Below, one piece after another: positions 14,663-22,176 of a DNA stretch of 24,761 nucleotides. Each line of letters begins with the position of its first letter. The stretch's first letter is position 1. The DNA comes from an uncultured Thermomicrobia bacterium (GTDB taxonomy: Bacteria; Chloroflexota; Chloroflexia; Thermomicrobiales; JALYUS01), in assembly GCA_937968015.1 (NCBI GenBank), contig CALBSO010000052.1, positions 1 through 24,761 on the forward strand, written 5' to 3'. Below the pieces are notes generated by a model. It made no database searches. It saw nothing but the letters and a program-made list of their open reading frames with translations, and was not told the origin of the DNA. The position numbers and the translations under genes are program-made.

Positions 14663-14691
14663 TTGCGAGATTCCTCCCTGTCCGGTACACT
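14663..14691 (+). promoter_or_regulatory. Promoter of tRNA-Glu
   Basis: TTGCGA (14663-14668) and TACACT (14686-14691) are exactly 17 bases apart, placing the transcript start near 14698, five bases before the mature tRNA. It begins six bases after the comEC stop codon, so the tRNA has its own promoter. Confidence 0.65.
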
Positions 14692-14702
14692 GCACGCGGT
14701 CT

Positions 14703-14779
14703 GGCGCGTTCGTCTAGTGGCCTAGGACGCCGCCCTTTCAAGGCGGAGATCAGGGGTTCGAATCCCCTACGCGCTACCA
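14703..14779 (+). tRNA. tRNA-Glu(UUC)
   Basis: A full cloverleaf is readable. Acceptor GGCGCGT (14703-14709) pairs with ACGCGCT, with one G-U at the end, then discriminator A and an encoded CCA (14777-14779). The anticodon stem CCGCC/GGCGG encloses loop CTTTCAA, giving anticodon TTC (Glu). The T-arm is AGGGG-TTCGAAT-CCCCT. It is a single tRNA, not part of a tRNA cluster. Confidence 0.96.
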
Positions 14780-14820
14780 ACTCCTTCGCATACCGTCAAT
14801 TGCGTACGTGGAAGATGCGG

Positions 14821-14871
14821 GGCGCACAATGCGTTGCTCGTTCGGAAACCACGGCGGTGTCAGTGTGCGCC
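14821..14871. repeat. Inverted repeat between tRNA-Glu and the pilZ gene
   Basis: GGCGCACA (14821-14828) is perfectly complementary to TGTGCGCC (14864-14871), with 35 bases between. This sits in the 152-base gap between the convergent tRNA-Glu and the PilZ-domain gene. There is no T-run on either side, so it is not a standard intrinsic terminator. No gene is seen in the gap. Confidence 0.4.
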
Positions 14872-14931
14872 ACCGATGGGAGGGAGACGCATACCGTGCC
14901 GCAAGAACTGCCCGCGATGCGGGACACGCGC

Positions 14932-15582
14932 TCAGGTGATCGCGAGGCTGGCGGGAGTTTCGGATTCCGCACGCCATTCCGGCGCACGGCGAGTGAGAAG
15001 CCCGCCGCGTCCGTCAGCCATCAGCCAGATCACTTCGCCGTCTATCCAACTCCGCTGACCATCTGGCAATGTCACCGGCGCGCGGAGGTAATCACCGACG
15101 GCAACCCGGTCCGCGTGGGCCGCGACAACGGCGAATCCGACTCCCTGCGAACTCACGTCGTGGACCCAGAACTCGACAAGGCCCCGCCATTGTCGGATCG
15201 CACTATGCACGACCGCCGTGCATGGTCCGAGTCGGTAGGGTGTGCGCGGAAACCGCCGAAGGGGACGTTGCGTCATCGAAAGAGGTGTTGCATCAACCAC
15301 GAGAGACTCCGATGTCCATGAGCGAACGCGCAGACCAAAGATGCATGATGATCCTCCGACGATCGTGAGCAGACGCACTTCAGTCGGCGACGCGGTCGCC
15401 ATGGATTCATTGACCGGATAGAAACGAAAACGCACCGGGCTTGTGTCGTCACTTGCATCGAGCGGCTGATCGAGTTCCGCAGCCATCGTTACCGTGTGAT
15501 CCCCGAACGATAAATCGAGAATGCATGCGCGGCTCGTCAATTCTCGCCACCACGCTGCCGAAACCGAGTCGTTCTTGCTCAC
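14932..15582 (-). CDS. PilZ-domain protein (probable c-di-GMP receptor)
   Basis: A 216-residue soluble protein. The N-terminal half (about 1-100) is beta-rich and looks like the YcgR/PilZN-type companion domain. The C-terminal half is a PilZ domain: the R109-R-F-P-R113 arm (RxxxR) precedes the barrel, and D142-V-S144-S-Q-G147 gives the D/NxSxxG element; the two together bind c-di-GMP in characterised PilZ proteins. It may therefore regulate motility, secretion or polysaccharide synthesis in response to c-di-GMP, but no pilus, flagellar or cyclase gene is nearby. The start is uncertain: GTG 15582 lies a few bases after an AAGAGCAGG stretch, and an in-frame TTG at 15633 would overlap the promoter-like TATAAG. 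It diverges from the MFS gene. Confidence 0.83.
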   Translation of the reverse strand: MSKNDSVSAAWWRELTSRACILDLSFGDHTVTMAAELDQPLDASDDTSPVRFRFYPVNESMATASPTEVRLLTIVGGSSCIFGLRVRSWTSESLVVDATPLSMTQRPLRRFPRTPYRLGPCTAVVHSAIRQWRGLVEFWVHDVSSQGVGFAVVAAHADRVAVGDYLRAPVTLPDGQRSWIDGEVIWLMADGRGGLLTRRAPEWRAESETPASLAIT

Positions 15583-15616
15583 CGACCTGCTCTTTTCGTT
15601 GCGCTGACCCCGTTGC

Positions 15617-15645
15617 CTTATAATGCGTCCCAAACGACCCGTCTA
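15617..15645 (-). promoter_or_regulatory. Probable promoter of the PilZ-domain gene
   Basis: On the minus strand, TAGACG (15640-15645) is 17 bases from TATAAG (15617-15622). The predicted start near 15610 is about 28 bases before the GTG. The facing 155-base gap also contains an AT-rich pocket (15686-15715, including TACAAT at 15703-15708) that may hold the plus-strand MFS promoter, but I see no matching -35 for it. Confidence 0.4.
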
Positions 15646-15788
15646 CATCTCTGAACGATCAGACTGACCAGACGTGACGGCCTCCCGCATTATTGACTGC
15701 AATACAATATTTAGACCGGGAACGAGAGACCGGGCGAACACCGACGATCCGATCACCGCCATCACAATCACGGAGGCGAAAGGATAGG

Positions 15789-17159
15789 ATGAACACTGAG
15801 GCATCAACCGAACGCGGGAGCGAGCCACTATCGGTCGTCGCCGATCCGCGTTTCCGCCGGATGCTCGGCGCGAAGTTCTGCGTGGATATTGCTGAGAACG
15901 CGCTCGCGTATGCGCTACTAATCGCGATTGTCCATCGCACCGGGTCGGGCCTCCACAGTACGCTGTTCGTGATTGCCCTGACGATTCCCGCCATTATCTT
16001 CAGCATCCCGGCCGGCGCGATTGCCGACCGTCTGCCACATCGTCCGGTACTCATTACGGCGCTCGTCCTCCGCGTCGGGCTGACAGGAGTATTGATCCGC
16101 GTCGTTGACAACGTCTGGATGATCTACGTGGTGACCTTTGCCTTCATGGCGGTCGGTCAGATATTCGCGCCGATCTGGGTCGCCGCGTTGCCGCGCCTCG
16201 TCGCCTTCGCGCGCCTGAGCCGGGCGAATGCGCTGCTGAACCTGACACAGTTGGGCGGGCAGGTCGCTGGTGTTGTACTGATCGCGCCGATACTCCTCAA
16301 GACACTCGGCGAGCGCGCGGTTCTGGTCGTCATTGCGCTCTTTCTCATTGGCGCAATCGTGGTGACGGCACGCATCGGCGGATTACCCAGCGGGATCGCC
16401 GTGACACCGGGCGGGGAGAAGGCAATCCAGGAGGCCCGCCGTGGCCTCCTTGCAGGCTGGCATAGCATCCGCGCGGATGCGACGCTCTTTCTGGCGGTGA
16501 TGCAGTTAACCATTGTGGCATCCCTGCTCCGCAGCCTCATCGTCCTGTTCCCGTTTTACACCCATCAGGTACTCGGCATCGCGCCGGAAAACACGGTCTA
16601 TGTTGTGGCCCCGGCTGCGGTCGGCGCGGCCCTGGGGCTCGCCCTCGCGCCCATCCTCGGTGCGATTGGCAGAGGCCGTGTCGCGACCATTGGCTACGCG
16701 ATCTTCGTTGGCGCACTCGCCTGCCTCGGTCTTGTCAACCTGCTCCGGCCACTCGTCGCGGATCATCTGCACCTCGGCATGACGGGCCTCGCGCACCGGG
16801 TCGGCGTGCCACCGATTGTGACGACGGCGATGCTGTTCGCGATTCCGATGGGCTTCGGCATCATGCTCAATCTGGTTGCTGCCCGGACGGTTCTCAATGA
16901 GCGCGCGCCAGACGGAACCCAGGCACGCGTCTTCGCGACCCAGAATGCACTGGCGACCGTCGTCTCGCTCATACCGTTGCTCTTCATCGGGGCGTTGACG
17001 AGCGTGGTCGGCGCGCGCCCGGTCATGCTGCTCGCGGCGGTTCTCGCGGCCGTGGCGCCAGCTTGGCTCGCGCGACGGCGGAAAGCGTTGGAGCGCACCC
17101 CCACCGAGGGAGCACGCACGCGTGCCGCGCCGACACGCGATACGGCGCATGGCGAATAG
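15789..17159 (+). CDS. MFS transporter (12-helix permease)
   Basis: A 456-residue integral membrane protein with about 12 hydrophobic segments and the usual major facilitator layout. A short polar N-terminus is followed by helix 1 near 30-55. The loop between helices 2 and 3 has G-A-I-A-D-R-L-P-H-R, the MFS motif A form (G-x-x-x-D-R-x-x-x-R). A longer cytosolic loop (about 205-235) separates the two halves. It resembles EntS-like exporters of the MFS_3 group, so an efflux function is more likely than uptake, but the substrate is unknown. The ATG at 15789 has AAAGG five bases upstream; an open extension to 15693 lacks support. The C-terminal tail is Arg/Thr-rich and low in complexity. Confidence 0.9.
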   Translation: MNTEASTERGSEPLSVVADPRFRRMLGAKFCVDIAENALAYALLIAIVHRTGSGLHSTLFVIALTIPAIIFSIPAGAIADRLPHRPVLITALVLRVGLTGVLIRVVDNVWMIYVVTFAFMAVGQIFAPIWVAALPRLVAFARLSRANALLNLTQLGGQVAGVVLIAPILLKTLGERAVLVVIALFLIGAIVVTARIGGLPSGIAVTPGGEKAIQEARRGLLAGWHSIRADATLFLAVMQLTIVASLLRSLIVLFPFYTHQVLGIAPENTVYVVAPAAVGAALGLALAPILGAIGRGRVATIGYAIFVGALACLGLVNLLRPLVADHLHLGMTGLAHRVGVPPIVTTAMLFAIPMGFGIMLNLVAARTVLNERAPDGTQARVFATQNALATVVSLIPLLFIGALTSVVGARPVMLLAAVLAAVAPAWLARRRKALERTPTEGARTRAAPTRDTAHGE

Positions 17160-17212
17160 GCAGACAAGCCACGATGCAACCGGGCGGCCGTGCAATGCGT
17201 CCTTCAACGTAC

Positions 17213-17237
17213 GAGCGAAGAGCGAGGAGCGAAGAGC
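17213..17237. repeat. Short direct repeat upstream of the GH63-like gene
   Basis: GAGCGAAGAGC occurs at 17213-17223 and again at 17227-17237, separated by GAG, giving a period of 14 bases. It lies in the 116-base gap between the MFS stop and the glycosidase start, about 40 bases before the ATG. It may be a regulator site or simple purine-rich repetition. Confidence 0.4.
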
Positions 17238-17275
17238 TGGGCCACGACGCCTGATTCGGCGAGAGGGAGGCGATC

Positions 17276-19951
17276 ATGACGAAGCCAGCGGAGGCGCGGC
17301 GAGCCAGGACAACCGATGCCGAGCGCGCGCGACTGGACGAGGCACGCGATGGGAGTGCGCCCTGGTATCGCTGGGGCCCATACCTCTCTGAGCGTCAATG
17401 GGGCACGGTGCGCGAAGACTACTCGCCTGATGGCGCGGCGTGGGATTCCTTTCCGCACGATCACGCGCGGTCGCGCGCCTATCGCTGGGGCGAAGACGGC
17501 CTGCTCGGCATTTCGGATGATCGGGGGTTGCTCTGTTTCGGCCTCGCGCTCTGGAACGAGGCGGATCTGACCCTTAAAGAGCGCCTCTTCGGTCTCACCG
17601 GGCCTGAAGGCAACCACGGCGAGGATGTCAAGGAGCACTACGTCTATCTCGACAGCACGCCGACGCATTCCTTCATGAGCGCATTGTATCGGTACCCGCA
17701 ACGCGCGTTTCCGTACGCCGATCTCGTCGCCACGAACCGCGAGCGCGACAAATTCGCTCCGGAATACGAACTGATTGACACGGGTATCTTCGACGATCAT
17801 CGCTTTTTCGACATCACGATGGAGTACGCCAAAGCGAGTGCGGACGATATCGTTATTCGGATCAGCGCGACCAATCACGGCTCGAAGCCCGCGCCGCTCC
17901 ATCTCCTCCCCACACTCTGGTTTCGCAATACCTGGGCATGGGGGCGCGACGACAACCACCCACATCTCCGTGCCGACGCGGAGAATGCGGGACATGCCCG
18001 CATCCATGCCAGTCATGCCAGCCTCGGCGACTATTGGCTGATGTGCGAGGGCGAACCCACACTCCTTTTCACCGAGAATGAGACGAACGCGGAACGGCTG
18101 TGGAGCGGCGCGAATCGCACGCCGCACGTGAAGGACGGCATCAACGAGGCAATCGTGCATGGGAATCAAGGCACGGTCAATCCCGCGCGCACGGGCACGA
18201 AAGCCGCCGCGCATTACCGGTTCCTCGTCGCACCCGGCGCGACCGAAACGGTGACGCTCCGCCTCGTTCGGGCAGACAACCCGCAATCGCTCGCGGGCGC
18301 AACCGCCGTCTTCGCGGCCCGGCGTGCCGAGGCGGATGCGTTTTACCGCTCGTTCGCCCGAGCGACTATGCCGGATGATGTCCGCGCCGTCCAACGGCAG
18401 GCATTCGCAGGGCTGCTCTGGAGTAAGCAGTTCTACTACTACGATGTCGAGATGTGGATGGACGGCGACCCCGCCGGGCCTGCCCCGCCGGAGTCGCGGA
18501 AAAACGGCCGCAACGACGGTTGGCAGCACCTCAACAATGCGGACATCATTTCGATGCCGGACAAGTGGGAATATCCCTGGTATGCATCGTGGGATCTCGC
18601 CTTCCATTGCATCCCCCTCGCCCTCGTGGACCCCGAGTTCGCCAAACTGCAATTGACGCAACTCACGCGCGAGTGGTTCATGCACCCGAACGGTCAGTTG
18701 CCGGCATACGAATGGGCATTCGCGGATGTCAACCCACCTGTCCATGCATGGGCAACCTGGCGCGTCTATAAGATCGAGCGCCGGATCAGCGGGCGGTCGG
18801 ATCGCGCCTTCCTCGAGCGCATCTTCCAGAAACTGCTCCTGAATTTCACCTGGTGGGTGAACCGCAAGGATGCCGACGGTCATAACGTCTTCCAGGGTGG
18901 CTTCCTCGGCCTCGACAACATCGGCGTCTTCGACCGCAGTACACCGCTGCCGACGGGTGGACGGATCGAGCAGTCTGACGGCACCGCCTGGATGGGCATG
19001 TACAGCCTGACCATGCTCGTGATCGCACTCGAACTCGCCCGCGAAAATCCCGTCTACGAGGACATGGCGACGAAGTTCTTCGAGCACTTCCTCTATATTG
19101 CGGGCGCGATGAACAATATCGCGGGTGAGGGGATCGCGCTCTGGGACGAGGAGGACGAGTTCTTCTACGATGTTCTCCACTACCCGGACGGCACGATGGA
19201 ACCGCTCAAGGTGCGCTCGCTCGTCGGACTGATCCCGCTGCTGGCGGTGGAAACGATTGAACCCGATCTGCTGGAGGCAATGCCGGAATTTGACAACCGC
19301 ATCCAGTGGTTTCTCGATAACCGGCCGGACCTTGCCCGGTTAGTTTCGCGCTGGGGCGAGGAAGGGATGGGCAAACGCCATCTGCTCGCCCTCGTGCGCG
19401 GCCACCGGATGAAACGGCTCCTGGCGCGGATGCTCGATCCCGAGGAGTTTCTCAGCGACCACGGTGTGCGCTCGCTCAGTCGGTATCACCGTGAGCATCC
19501 CTACATGATTGACGCCGGCGGCATGACCTATTCCGTCCGCTATGACCCCGGCGACTCGACCAGCGGGCTGTTTGGCGGCAACTCGAACTGGCGCGGCCCG
19601 ATCTGGTTCCCGATCAACTACCTGCTGATTGAATCCCTACAGAAGTTCCATCACTACTACGGCGATGATTTCCGGGTCGAGTGCCCGACCGGTTCGGGCA
19701 CAATGCGCACCCTCCGTGAGATTGCGGACGACCTCTCGCGTCGCCTCACCGCCCTCTTTTTCCTCGACGAGGCCGGCCACCGTCCCGCGCTCGGCGGCAA
19801 CCCGATCATCCGAGATGACCCACTGTGGCACGCACATCCGCTGTTCTATGAATACTTCCACGGCGACACTGGCGCGGGTGTCGGGGCAAGTCATCAAACG
19901 GGATGGACGGCGCTTGTCGCGAAGTTGATTGAGCAGAGCGACAGACCGTAG
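17276..19951 (+). CDS. GH63-like glycosidase (mannosylglycerate hydrolase/glucosidase type)
   Basis: An 891-residue protein of the bacterial GH63-like group usually annotated as glucosidase or MGH1-like hydrolase. These are inverting enzymes acting on alpha-glucosides or on solutes such as mannosylglycerate and glucosylglycerate. No signal peptide is seen, so it is cytosolic and suited to intracellular sugars. An N-terminal beta-sandwich-like part (about 30-340) precedes a C-terminal (alpha/alpha)6 barrel. Barrel landmarks are W-Y-A-S-W-D440-L-A-F-H, in which D440 is my candidate general acid; the W-F-M-H-P-N-G-Q-L-P-A-Y-E-W block; G-G-R-I-E-Q-S-D-G-T-A-W-M; and G-N-S-N-W772-R-G-P-I-W near the end. 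GGGAGG lies six bases before the ATG. It is followed after 106 bases by eda. The substrate is inferred only broadly. Confidence 0.88.
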   Translation: MTKPAEARRARTTDAERARLDEARDGSAPWYRWGPYLSERQWGTVREDYSPDGAAWDSFPHDHARSRAYRWGEDGLLGISDDRGLLCFGLALWNEADLTLKERLFGLTGPEGNHGEDVKEHYVYLDSTPTHSFMSALYRYPQRAFPYADLVATNRERDKFAPEYELIDTGIFDDHRFFDITMEYAKASADDIVIRISATNHGSKPAPLHLLPTLWFRNTWAWGRDDNHPHLRADAENAGHARIHASHASLGDYWLMCEGEPTLLFTENETNAERLWSGANRTPHVKDGINEAIVHGNQGTVNPARTGTKAAAHYRFLVAPGATETVTLRLVRADNPQSLAGATAVFAARRAEADAFYRSFARATMPDDVRAVQRQAFAGLLWSKQFYYYDVEMWMDGDPAGPAPPESRKNGRNDGWQHLNNADIISMPDKWEYPWYASWDLAFHCIPLALVDPEFAKLQLTQLTREWFMHPNGQLPAYEWAFADVNPPVHAWATWRVYKIERRISGRSDRAFLERIFQKLLLNFTWWVNRKDADGHNVFQGGFLGLDNIGVFDRSTPLPTGGRIEQSDGTAWMGMYSLTMLVIALELARENPVYEDMATKFFEHFLYIAGAMNNIAGEGIALWDEEDEFFYDVLHYPDGTMEPLKVRSLVGLIPLLAVETIEPDLLEAMPEFDNRIQWFLDNRPDLARLVSRWGEEGMGKRHLLALVRGHRMKRLLARMLDPEEFLSDHGVRSLSRYHREHPYMIDAGGMTYSVRYDPGDSTSGLFGGNSNWRGPIWFPINYLLIESLQKFHHYYGDDFRVECPTGSGTMRTLREIADDLSRRLTALFFLDEAGHRPALGGNPIIRDDPLWHAHPLFYEYFHGDTGAGVGASHQTGWTALVAKLIEQSDRP

Positions 19952-20057
19952 GCGTGACATCGCTCCGCGTGGCACGATTTCAGAGCGCGGGCCACATCTG
20001 GTACGCTGCGTTGCAACGATGACGGTGCCAGGTTGCCTGAAGCGAGAGGGATGCATG

Positions 20058-20705
20058 ATGCCAACTATTGCGATTGATTCCGATGCCCTGCGTCTGGTCG
20101 CCGTGATTCGTGCGGAGCGACCGGAAGACGCCTTCTTTGCCGCGCGCGCGATGGCCGAGGCGGGCGTCCGGGGAATCGAGATCACCTTCACGGTGCCGGA
20201 TGCCACCGCCAGTATCCGCGAGGCGATTGCCGCCCTCCCGTCGGACGTCATCGTCGGCGCCGGGACGGTACTGACCGAGTCGCAGGCGCTCGACGCGCTG
20301 CATGCGGGCGCGCGATTCCTCGTTTCTCCCATCAGGGACGCGGGATTAGTCAAGATCGGGCACGAACACGGCGCGCTTGTCGCCATCGGCGGATTGACGC
20401 CAACGGAGATCGTCGCCGCCGCCCGTGCCGGGGCAGACTACGTGAAGGTTTTTCCCGGTGAATCGCTCGGTGGACCGACCTACATCAAGCATTTGCGCGG
20501 ACCGTTGCCGGACATTCCACTGATGGTCACGGGCGGCGTGACGCGCGAAAACGCCGCCGCCTATCTCGCAGCCGGTGCGCAGTCGGTCGGCCTCGGCGGC
20601 GATTTGATGCCTAGGGCGATGATCCGCGATCACGATTACGATGGCCTCGTCGCCCACGCCCGGAGCGTCGTCGCGTCCGTACTCGGCAGTGGACGCGTCG
20701 CGTGA
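20058..20705 (+). CDS. eda: 2-dehydro-3-deoxy-phosphogluconate (KDPG) aldolase
   Basis: A 215-residue class I aldolase that splits KDPG into pyruvate and glyceraldehyde-3-phosphate, the key step of the Entner-Doudoroff pathway; it may also act on 4-hydroxy-2-oxoglutarate. Seen: R18 in V-A-V-I-R, E41 in G-I-E-I-T-F-T (general acid/base), G-A-G-T-V-L (67-72), and Schiff-base Lys130 in D-Y-V-K-V-F-P. The phosphate-binding end has V-T-G-G-V and G-L-G-G-D-L. I chose ATG 20058, which is 7 bases after GAGAGGG; the adjacent in-frame ATG 20055 is only 4 bases away. The stop overlaps the GTG of pyk as GTGA, so the two are translationally coupled. Confidence 0.92.
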   Translation: MPTIAIDSDALRLVAVIRAERPEDAFFAARAMAEAGVRGIEITFTVPDATASIREAIAALPSDVIVGAGTVLTESQALDALHAGARFLVSPIRDAGLVKIGHEHGALVAIGGLTPTEIVAAARAGADYVKVFPGESLGGPTYIKHLRGPLPDIPLMVTGGVTRENAAAYLAAGAQSVGLGGDLMPRAMIRDHDYDGLVAHARSVVASVLGSGRVA

Positions 20706-22174
20706 CAGTCAATCGTGATACTGTGGCGGATGCCACAACCCAGCAGCACGCGACGAAGATTGTCGCCACTCTCGGCCCCGCGACGCACAGTGAGGCGGTG
20801 CTCACGGCACTGATCCACGCGGGTGTGAATGTTGTCCGACTGAACTTCTCCCACGGTACACACGACGAGCACGCAGCGGCGTCTACCCTCGTCCGCGCGA
20901 TTGCGAAGGCGCGCGGGTGGCCGGTCGCGGTGATGCAGGACTTACAAGGGCCAAAGATTCGCACCGGAGCACTCGCCGGTGGCGCACCCGTCACGCTCCA
21001 TGACGGTGCGACCTTCCATATTACAACTGAGGATATTGCAGGAACCGCAGATCGCGTCAGTACGACCTACCAACACTTGCCGCTGGATGTGAAGACCGGC
21101 GACCGCATCTTGCTCGACGACGGCCGCCTCGAACTGCGTGTCACGGGGATCGAGGGGACGGACGTCGTCACGACCGTCATCCATGGCGGAGCGTTGCGCG
21201 AGCACAAGGGGATCAATCTCCCCGGCATCAAAGTCTCCGCGCCCGCGCTCACCGAGAAAGATCTCGCTGACCTCGCCTTCGGTGTCGCACTGGGCGTTGA
21301 TTACGTCGCGCTCTCGTTCGTGCGGACACCGCATGATCTGCGCCTCGCCCGTGCCGCACTGAAACGCCTCAACAGCGCCACGCCAATTATCGCGAAGATC
21401 GAAAAACCCGAAGCGCTCGATGATCTCCCAGGAATCATTGATGCGGCGGACGGCGTGATGGTCGCGCGCGGCGACCTCGGCGTCGAACTCACGCCGGAGC
21501 GCGTGCCGTCCGCGCAGAAGCGCATCATTCGTCTCGCGAACGCCCGCGGCAAGGTCGTCATCACCGCGACGCAGATGCTCGAATCCATGACGACGAACCC
21601 TGAGCCGACGCGTGCCGAGGCATCAGATGTGTTCAATGCCATCCTCGACGGCACGGACGCCGTGATGCTCTCCGGCGAGACGGCGATCGGCTCGTACCCT
21701 GTCCAGACGGTCGAGATGATGCACCGCATCGCGTCGCAGGCCGAAATCGCCTTGCCCGATTGGCAGAATCGCGGCTTGCGGAGCAGGCATACCGCATCGC
21801 ACGCCATCGCTGAGGCGGCGGTGCGCCTCGCGTGTGATACCCACGCCCGCGCGCTCGTCGTCGTCACGCGCAGCGGCTACACCGCGCGCCTCGTCTCATC
21901 CCTGCGGCCGCCGATGCCGATCCTCGTTCTCACGCAAGACATTGCCGTGTATCATAGCCTCGCGCTCTGGTGGGGCCTCCAACTCATGCATGGTCGCGTC
22001 GAGCGGACAGCGGACGCGACGATTGCCGCGTTCGAGCAGAGACTGATCGCCGCAGGGCATGTCCGCGAGAAGGACGTGATCGTCATCGTTGGTTCGTCCG
22101 CGCGGATTACGGACGCGCGGACGAATGTCATCAAGTTGCACGTAGTAGGGCGTCAAAAAGGGAAAGAAGGGTAG
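20702..22174 (+). CDS. pyk: Pyruvate kinase
   Basis: A 490-residue pyruvate kinase that transfers phosphate from phosphoenolpyruvate to ADP, the last step of glycolysis. Motifs: A-T-L-G-P (22-26), R46-L-N-F-S-H, M-Q-D-L-Q-G-P-K-I-R (78-87), the active-site block I-I-A-K232-I-E234-K-P-E-A-L (catalytic Lys and metal ligand), A-R-G-D258-L-G-V-E, and T-A-T-Q-M-L-E-S with T-R-A-E-A-S-D-V. The C-terminal regulatory domain is complete, and length is normal. The start is GTG 20702, overlapping the eda stop by 4 bases; no separate strong Shine-Dalgarno is seen, which agrees with translational coupling. GH15 starts 2 bases after the stop codon. Confidence 0.95.
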   Translation: MTVNRDTVADATTQQHATKIVATLGPATHSEAVLTALIHAGVNVVRLNFSHGTHDEHAAASTLVRAIAKARGWPVAVMQDLQGPKIRTGALAGGAPVTLHDGATFHITTEDIAGTADRVSTTYQHLPLDVKTGDRILLDDGRLELRVTGIEGTDVVTTVIHGGALREHKGINLPGIKVSAPALTEKDLADLAFGVALGVDYVALSFVRTPHDLRLARAALKRLNSATPIIAKIEKPEALDDLPGIIDAADGVMVARGDLGVELTPERVPSAQKRIIRLANARGKVVITATQMLESMTTNPEPTRAEASDVFNAILDGTDAVMLSGETAIGSYPVQTVEMMHRIASQAEIALPDWQNRGLRSRHTASHAIAEAAVRLACDTHARALVVVTRSGYTARLVSSLRPPMPILVLTQDIAVYHSLALWWGLQLMHGRVERTADATIAAFEQRLIAAGHVREKDVIVIVGSSARITDARTNVIKLHVVGRQKGKEG

Positions 22175-22176
22175 CC

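Noticed and set aside
14632..15321. A 229-codon plus-strand open frame through tRNA-Glu
   Set aside because: It reads through the tRNA and then antisense through the PilZ gene, so it is not a plausible gene.
17213..17237. The GAGCGAAGAGC repeat as a CRISPR remnant
   Set aside because: There are only two copies, a 3-base spacer and no cas genes. It does not fit a CRISPR array.
17204..19180. A 658-codon open frame on the minus strand
   Set aside because: It lies wholly antisense to the GH63-like gene and its short upstream gap. Its sequence is low in recognisable folds and rich in Arg, Val and Glu. It arises because the G/C-rich third codon positions of the real gene leave few stops in the opposite frame.
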